This document shows positions 7,475 through 11,069 of a DNA stretch of 11,069 nt, in pieces. Below the pieces are notes generated by a model, which saw nothing but the letters and a program-made list of their open reading frames with translations, was not told the origin of the DNA and ran no database searches. The position numbers were made by a program, and so were the translations under genes. Source of the stretch: Pseudomonadota bacterium (GTDB taxonomy: Bacteria > Pseudomonadota > Alphaproteobacteria > Rhodospirillales > 2-02-FULL-58-16); contig JACZWD010000073.1 of assembly GCA_022572335.1 (NCBI GenBank), positions 1 through 11,069 of the forward strand, given 5' to 3'. Position 1 is the stretch's first letter. Each line of letters opens with the position of its first letter.

Positions 7475-8593
7475 CAGGGCCGCGATCACCGCGTCCGAGA
7501 TGCGATCGACGGTCGCTTCGTCCAGGTCGGGGTAGATCGGCAGGCTCAGGATCCGTCTGCTCAGCTCCTCGGACACGGGCAGAGACCCGGGACCGCCGCC
7601 GTAGTCCCGGAAGGCCGGCTGCAAATGCAGCGGGCTGGGGTAGTAGACCCGCGCCGGTATCCCGCGCGCCGCGAGCGCATCCCTGAGCCCGTCCCGGTTG
7701 TCGACAACGATGGAGTAATGCGCCCAGGCGCTTGCCGCGCCCTCTATGCGGGCGGGGAGGGTGACGGCGCCGCGAAGGGCCCGGTCGTAGCGCCGGGCAA
7801 GGCTGTCGCGGGCCTGGATCTCGTCTTCGAAGGCCTCCAGCTTGACCAGCAGGGCGGCGGCCTGCAGCGTATCCAGGCGGCCGTTCATGCCCAGACGCAC
7901 GCACGCGCCGTCGGCGTCCTGGCCGTGGACGCGGATGCAGCGCATGACTTCGGCAAGCCCGGCATCATCGGTAAAGATGGCCCCGCCGTCGCCGTAGCAG
8001 CCGAGCGGCTTGGACGGGAAGAAACTGGTCGTGGTGACCGCCGCCAGGCGGCCGACGCGCGAGGCGCCGCGGCTGGCGCCGAAGCTCTGCGCCGCGTCGG
8101 CGAGCACGAACAGGCCGTGCGCGTCGGCGACGGCGTTGATGGCGGCGTAGTCCGCCGGCAGTCCGAAAAGGTCCACCGGGATGACGGCACGGGGCCGCAA
8201 CGACCCGCCGGCAAGGACATCGGCGACGGCCCGTTCCAGGTCCGCCGGGTCCATATTGAAGGTGTCCGCGCCGACGTCGCAGAACACGGGCGTCGCGCCG
8301 ACGGCGAGCACCGGTCCCGCGGTGGCGGCAAAGGTGAAGGCGGGCACGAAGACCGCATCGCCCGGGCCGATCCCTTCGGCCATCAGGGAGATGGTCAAGG
8401 CGACGGTGCCGCTGGAGACGGTGATGGCGTGCGCCGCGCCGCTGAAGCGGACGAGCTCCGCCTCCAGCTCAACCACCTCGGGGCCGAGGATGAACTGGCC
8501 GTGGTCGAGGACGGCGCGCATACGCGCGTCCATGCGCGGCTTGAGGCGGGCGTATTGGGCCTTGAGGTCGACGAAGGGGAGCGGCGTCGTCAT
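7469..8593 (-). CDS. gnnB: DegT/DnrJ/EryC1/StrS sugar-nucleotide aminotransferase, likely GnnB
   Basis: PLP-dependent aminotransferase of the DegT/DnrJ/EryC1/StrS family, 374 residues. Visible features are the N-terminal FVDLKAQYARLK, the cofactor region VSSGTVALTISL, Asp166 in LADAAQSFGA (pyridine-nitrogen contact), and the Schiff-base Lys195 in SFFPSKPLGCYGDGG. In this family these enzymes aminate 3- or 4-keto nucleotide sugars with glutamate. Because it follows an NAD-dependent sugar oxidoreductase with an ATGA overlap and lies beside lpxA/lpxB, the likely reaction is UDP-3-keto-GlcNAc to UDP-GlcNAc3N, as for GnnB of Acidithiobacillus ferrooxidans. A WbpE-type role (3-keto-GlcNAc uronate, for O-antigen) is the main alternative; the family assignment is certain and the substrate is inferred from context. 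The frame runs open far upstream, but the start at 8593 gives the right N-terminus. Its stop touches the lpxB stop. Confidence 0.85.
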   Translation of the reverse strand: MTTPLPFVDLKAQYARLKPRMDARMRAVLDHGQFILGPEVVELEAELVRFSGAAHAITVSSGTVALTISLMAEGIGPGDAVFVPAFTFAATAGPVLAVGATPVFCDVGADTFNMDPADLERAVADVLAGGSLRPRAVIPVDLFGLPADYAAINAVADAHGLFVLADAAQSFGASRGASRVGRLAAVTTTSFFPSKPLGCYGDGGAIFTDDAGLAEVMRCIRVHGQDADGACVRLGMNGRLDTLQAAALLVKLEAFEDEIQARDSLARRYDRALRGAVTLPARIEGAASAWAHYSIVVDNRDGLRDALAARGIPARVYYPSPLHLQPAFRDYGGGPGSLPVSEELSRRILSLPIYPDLDEATVDRISDAVIAALK

Positions 8594-9609
8594 TGCGCCG
8601 CGGGGCGTTTCGCGTTCACCATCGTCTGCGCGATCCCCGTGTCGCCGGAACGCGCGCGCACGAACTCCAGGTGTTTCTGCAGGCTCCCGGTGATCATGAT
8701 GGCCGTCTCCAGCGCCCGCCGGCCGTCCTCGCCGCTGACCGGAGGCGGGGATTTCGTCGCCACCGCGTTGAGGAAAGCCTCTATCTCGCGTTCCAGGCTG
8801 TCGGCCTCTTCGTAGACCTGTTCGTCGATGTGGAAGTTGGGGACGCCGGGGAACAATTCGCCTTCGCCCTTGCGCGCGACGACCACCTTGCGCGTCAGAA
8901 AATCGATGGAAATGTAGTGGTCCGGCTGGAATATGCGCATCTTGCGTTCGTTCTTGGCGCTGATGCGGCTGGCGGTGATGTTGGCGACACAGCCGTTGGC
9001 GAAGCGGATGCGCGTGTTGGCGACGTCTTCGACGGCGGTGAGCACCGGCGCCCCGACCGCATCGACCGATTCCACCGGCGACTTGACGAAGGCCAGGATC
9101 AGATCGATGTCGTGGATCATCAGGTCGAGGATGACGCTGATGTCGGTCCCGCGCGGCTGGAACGGCGCGATGCGGTAGCATTCGATAAATAGCGGCCGGG
9201 TGAGCACTTTCTCCACCATCTGCACGGCCGCGGAAAAGCGTTCCAGATGGCCGACCTGGAGGATCAGGTCGCGTTGGCCGGCGATGCGGATCAGGGCGTC
9301 GGCGTCCGCCAGATCGTCGGTGACCGGCTTTTCGACCAGCACATGCACGCCGTTTTCCAGGAACGGCCCGGCGATCTCGCGATGGGCCGTGGTCGGCACG
9401 ACGACGCTTACCGCGTCCACCTCGCCCAACAGCTCGCGGTAGTCGAAGACCGCCCGCACCCCGTGCTTCGCCGCCACCGTCTCGGCCCTCTCGCGGTCGG
9501 TGTCGCAGACGGCGACGAGTTCCGAGGCCTCCAGGGTGGCGAGTTTATCGGCGTGATAGCGGCCGAAATGGCCGACCCCGACGACCGCCGTCCTGATCCT
9601 GCCCGTCAT
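8590..9609 (-). CDS. gnnA: Gfo/Idh/MocA-family NAD-dependent oxidoreductase, likely GnnA (UDP-GlcNAc 3-dehydrogenase)
   Basis: A 339-residue oxidoreductase with an N-terminal Rossmann domain (GVGHFG at 11-16, acidic CDTD at 35-38, which favours NAD over NADP) and the Gfo/Idh/MocA signature EKP with Lys94. The alpha/beta substrate domain carries DLMIHDIDL, with the family's conserved His166. VGHLERF (119-125) is typical of the nucleotide-sugar members (WbpB, GnnA). Such enzymes oxidise the 3-hydroxyl of a UDP-sugar. With the aminotransferase it overlaps by 4 bp, and next to the lpx operon, the natural reading is GnnA: UDP-GlcNAc to the 3-keto sugar, which GnnB then aminates. The alternative, a WbpB-like UDP-GlcNAcA 3-dehydrogenase, would need uronate and acetyltransferase partner genes, none of which is in the window. 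The ATG at 9609 follows a G-rich stretch. It is transcribed divergently from gloA. Confidence 0.83.
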   Translation of the reverse strand: MTGRIRTAVVGVGHFGRYHADKLATLEASELVAVCDTDRERAETVAAKHGVRAVFDYRELLGEVDAVSVVVPTTAHREIAGPFLENGVHVLVEKPVTDDLADADALIRIAGQRDLILQVGHLERFSAAVQMVEKVLTRPLFIECYRIAPFQPRGTDISVILDLMIHDIDLILAFVKSPVESVDAVGAPVLTAVEDVANTRIRFANGCVANITASRISAKNERKMRIFQPDHYISIDFLTRKVVVARKGEGELFPGVPNFHIDEQVYEEADSLEREIEAFLNAVATKSPPPVSGEDGRRALETAIMITGSLQKHLEFVRARSGDTGIAQTMVNAKRPAAQ

Positions 9610-9651
9610 CCCCCATCGCCCCCCATGCGCCTACGCCACCGCCCGCCGGGC

Positions 9652-9680
9652 TTGGTGCGGCGCCAGTTAGGGGGTATACG
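9652..9680 (+). promoter_or_regulatory. Candidate sigma-70-type promoter for gloA
   Basis: In the 125-bp divergent gap between gnnA and gloA, TTGGTG (9652-9657) and TATACG (9675-9680) are separated by 17 bases, the ideal spacing. Each hexamer keeps four of six consensus bases. Transcription would start near 9687 and give a leader of about 48 bases. No equally good pair was found for gnnA on the other strand; the nearest candidate, TTGATC at 9694-9689, has no well-spaced -10. Assigned by eye only. Confidence 0.35.
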
Positions 9681-9734
9681 TTTTGGCGGATCAACACAAG
9701 ACCCTGCGAACGTCCATGGGATGGGAGGAAAGCC

Positions 9735-10172
9735 ATGACCGCCGCCGCCGCCGAGGCCGCCGCCGCGCCGCACGAAAGCAAACGATTCCGCATCCTCCAC
9801 ACCATGATCCGGGTCCGCGACCTGGACAAGTCCCTGGATTTCTACACACGGCTTCTCGGCATGACGCAGCTGCGCAGGAAGGATTTCCCCGGCGGGAAGT
9901 TCACCCTCGCCTTCGTCGGCTATGGCGGCGAGGCCGATCACACGGTGATCGAGCTGACCCACAACTGGGACCAGGAGGAACCCTACGACCTGGGCACCGG
10001 TTTCGGCCACGTGGCCATCGGCGTTCCGGACATCTACGCCACCTGCGAGCGCCTGAAGGCGGAAGGGGTCGCCATTCCCCGGCCGCCCGGTCCGATGAAG
10101 CACGGCACCACCGTCATCGCCTTCATCGACGATCCCGACGGCTATAAGATCGAGCTCATCGAACGGGCGTAA
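9735..10172 (+). CDS. gloA: GloA, glyoxalase I (lactoylglutathione lyase)
   Basis: Glyoxalase I isomerises the hemithioacetal of methylglyoxal and glutathione to S-lactoylglutathione, the first step of methylglyoxal detoxification in the cytosol. The 145-residue product follows E. coli GloA closely (YT.LLGM, LAFVGYG, IELTHNW, GTTVIAFIDDPDGYKIELIE). All four metal ligands are present: His22, Glu73, His92 and Glu140, matching E. coli His5, Glu56, His74 and Glu122. The lack of the long insertions found in zinc-type enzymes suggests the nickel/cobalt-activated bacterial type. The first 17 residues (Ala-rich, then PHESKRF) are extra compared with E. coli. The start is backed by GGGAGGAA at 9723-9730, 4 bases upstream. 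It is a single-gene unit, divergent from gnnA and convergent with the aquaporin gene; no functional link to lipid A is evident. Confidence 0.95.
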   Translation: MTAAAAEAAAAPHESKRFRILHTMIRVRDLDKSLDFYTRLLGMTQLRRKDFPGGKFTLAFVGYGGEADHTVIELTHNWDQEEPYDLGTGFGHVAIGVPDIYATCERLKAEGVAIPRPPGPMKHGTTVIAFIDDPDGYKIELIERA

Positions 10173-10256
10173 GCCGTGGACTCATAGCGGCTTCTTCCAT
10201 TTCGCTGAAGCTGGGTGGGGTCAACGCCCAATCTGTTCCGCCGCTGCGTGAGCCGC
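10173..10256. other. Convergent intergenic region between gloA and the MIP channel gene
   Basis: The 84 bp hold no gene. One imperfect stem-loop is visible (CGGCTTC at 10188-10194 with GAAGCTG at 10207-10213, one G-U pair, 12-base loop) but no T tract follows on either strand. It may help end transcription from both sides but is not a convincing intrinsic terminator. Confidence 0.4.
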
Positions 10257-10964
10257 TCATAGGGTGTCCGCTTGTTCGTCTACAGCGTCTGCGATGGTCG
10301 GTTCAGATCGTAACAGCCAGGCAAACAGAACCGTTGCCGTTACAGCACCAACCAACTGAGCCAGAATGAAGGCGGGTGCGTGGCCGGGTTGGATACCGGA
10401 GAACGTATCCGTGAAACTGCGGGCGATGGTGACTGCCGGATTGGCAAACGAGGTGGAGGCGGTAAACCAGTATCCAGCGGAAATGAACAGCCCCACGGCA
10501 TAGGGCACCGCGGCGGGGCAAAATCGCAGCGTGCCAAGGATCGCCGCCACAAGGCCGAAGGTCGCGATGGCTTCGGATAACCACTGACCGGGCCCGGTTC
10601 TTAGGGTTTCCGAAACCTGAACCACGGGCAGTTCGAACATGACGTGGGCAACCATGACGCCCGCCACGCCACCCAACACCTGAACAACCACGTAAAGGAG
10701 GGAAGTGGCCAAAGTGATTTCGCGCCTGATGAAGAACGAGAGCGTTACCGCCGGGTTGAAATGGCCGCCGGATACCGGACCAAAAATGAGGATCAGGACA
10801 ATCAAGATCGCGCCTGTCGGCAGCGTGCTGCCCAAGTGCGCAAGAGCCGTGTTCCCGTCGGCCAGTCTCTCTCCCATGATGCCGGAACCAACGACCGTTG
10901 CGAGAAGGATCGCGGTTCCCAACGCTTCCGCGACAAGGCGGCGTGTTATGTCGAACTGTTGCAT
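10257..10964 (-). CDS. aqpS: MIP-family channel, AqpS-like aquaglyceroporin (likely metalloid permeability)
   Basis: A 235-residue membrane channel of the major intrinsic protein family: six hydrophobic segments and two pore half-helices. The first NPA box is HFNPAVTL (Asn70-Ala72), the second is FANPAVTIARS (Asn175-Ala177). In ordinary aquaporins and GlpF the second NPA is followed by the selectivity-filter Arg; here the residue is Val178, a change known from Sinorhizobium AqpS, which lies in an arsenic-resistance operon and lets arsenite leave the cell. The whole protein also looks like that group (IFGPVSGGHFNPA, RTGPGQWLSE, YWFTASTSFANPAVT). Arsenite or small-solute conduction is therefore likely but inferred; no arsR, arsC or arsH is visible in the window. 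Codons are less strictly G/C-ending than in the lpx genes, consistent with separate ancestry. AGGGA lies about 9 bases before the ATG. Confidence 0.88.
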   Translation of the reverse strand: MQQFDITRRLVAEALGTAILLATVVGSGIMGERLADGNTALAHLGSTLPTGAILIVLILIFGPVSGGHFNPAVTLSFFIRREITLATSLLYVVVQVLGGVAGVMVAHVMFELPVVQVSETLRTGPGQWLSEAIATFGLVAAILGTLRFCPAAVPYAVGLFISAGYWFTASTSFANPAVTIARSFTDTFSGIQPGHAPAFILAQLVGAVTATVLFAWLLRSEPTIADAVDEQADTL

Positions 10965-10969
10965 ATGGA

Positions 10970-11068
10970 TTAATCCCTGTTTTCCGCAGGCGCTTGAGGC
11001 GATCCGCCGGAAACGGCGGCGGAAGGGATGCGGCGGCCCGCGCCGTTATCGGCGCTGGTCGATCGGTT
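10970..11068 (-). CDS. Possible C-terminal tail of an upstream gene (5' end outside window)
   Basis: On the minus strand one frame is open from the right edge to a TAA at 10972-10970, only 5 bases before the MIP channel ATG. It would encode about 32 residues of low-complexity tail (ending PAENRD). The spacing fits an operon partner, and in AqpS-type loci the upstream gene is often an ArsR-family repressor, but nothing in this short tail identifies a family. In high-GC DNA such short open frames occur by chance, and a second frame is open here too. Treat as a hint only. Confidence 0.25.
   Translation of the reverse strand, partial: NRSTSADNGAGRRIPSAAVSGGSPQAPAENRD
11004..11019. repeat. Short perfect inverted repeat upstream of the MIP channel gene
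   Basis: CCGCCG-GAAA-CGGCGG forms a 6-bp GC stem; as RNA on the plus strand the loop would be a GNRA tetraloop. It lies 40 bases upstream of the aqpS-like start (minus strand). No T tract follows on either strand, so it is not a clear terminator. It could be an operator, an RNA hairpin, or coding sequence of the possible upstream gene. Confidence 0.4.
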
Positions 11069-11069
11069 T

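Noticed and set aside
6661..7686. 341-codon plus-strand frame crossing the end of lpxB into the aminotransferase gene
   Set aside because: Arg/Gly/Pro-rich composition, overlaps two well-identified genes, and shows no domain.
8594..9181. Upstream open extension of the aminotransferase frame on the minus strand
   Set aside because: It overlaps gnnA in another frame and reads as Arg/His/Gly-rich sequence with no family resemblance. The domain begins normally at MTTPLPFVDLK from 8593.
7469..9609. Reading the pair as WbpB/WbpE (O-antigen diaminouronic acid synthesis)
   Set aside because: The families are the same, but the location against lpxB and the lack of UDP-GlcNAc dehydrogenase (wbpA), acetyltransferase (wbpD) or epimerase (wbpI) neighbours make the lipid A route more likely. 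It is kept as the main alternative.
10188..10213. Stem-loop between gloA and the channel gene as an intrinsic terminator
   Set aside because: The stem has a G-U pair and a 12-base loop, and neither strand has a T tract after it.

Overview
The window is a high-GC chromosomal segment from an alphaproteobacterium, probably a Rhodospirillales-like lineage. The gene order rseP-bamA-ompH-lpxD-fabZ-lpxA-lpxI-lpxB, and the use of LpxI instead of LpxH for the UDP-diacylglucosamine pyrophosphatase step, are typical of that class. The exact genus cannot be read from the sequence.

Positions 2-7468 (+ strand) hold one tightly packed envelope-biogenesis operon. It contains the 3' end of the site-2 protease gene rseP, the outer-membrane assembly factor bamA (TTG start), a periplasmic Skp/OmpH chaperone, and the lipid A genes lpxD, fabZ, lpxA, lpxI and lpxB. 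Gaps are 36, 3, 3, 3 and 0 bp, followed by overlaps of 11 and 4 bp. The operon supplies both the machine that inserts outer-membrane proteins and the enzymes that lead from UDP-GlcNAc to the lipid A disaccharide.

Positions 7469-9609 (- strand) hold a translationally coupled pair that runs tail-to-tail into lpxB with no spacer. The first gene (upstream) is a Gfo/Idh/MocA NAD-dependent sugar-nucleotide oxidoreductase and the second is a DegT/DnrJ/EryC1/StrS PLP aminotransferase. Next to lpxA/lpxB this pair is best read as GnnA/GnnB, which turn UDP-GlcNAc into UDP-GlcNAc3N. The implied product is a lipid A built on 2,3-diaminoglucose with amide-linked rather than ester-linked 3-acyl chains. This is the most informative inference in the window.

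Positions 9610-11069 are accessory. Divergent from gnnA is a canonical nickel-type glyoxalase I gene (gloA). Convergent with gloA is a MIP-family channel of the arsenic-associated AqpS type, whose second NPA box is followed by Val instead of the usual selectivity-filter Arg. Its codon use is looser than that of the lpx genes, which suggests it belongs to a separate, possibly transferred, metalloid-resistance unit continuing past the right edge. No RNA genes, insertion sequences, CRISPR arrays or phage genes were seen.
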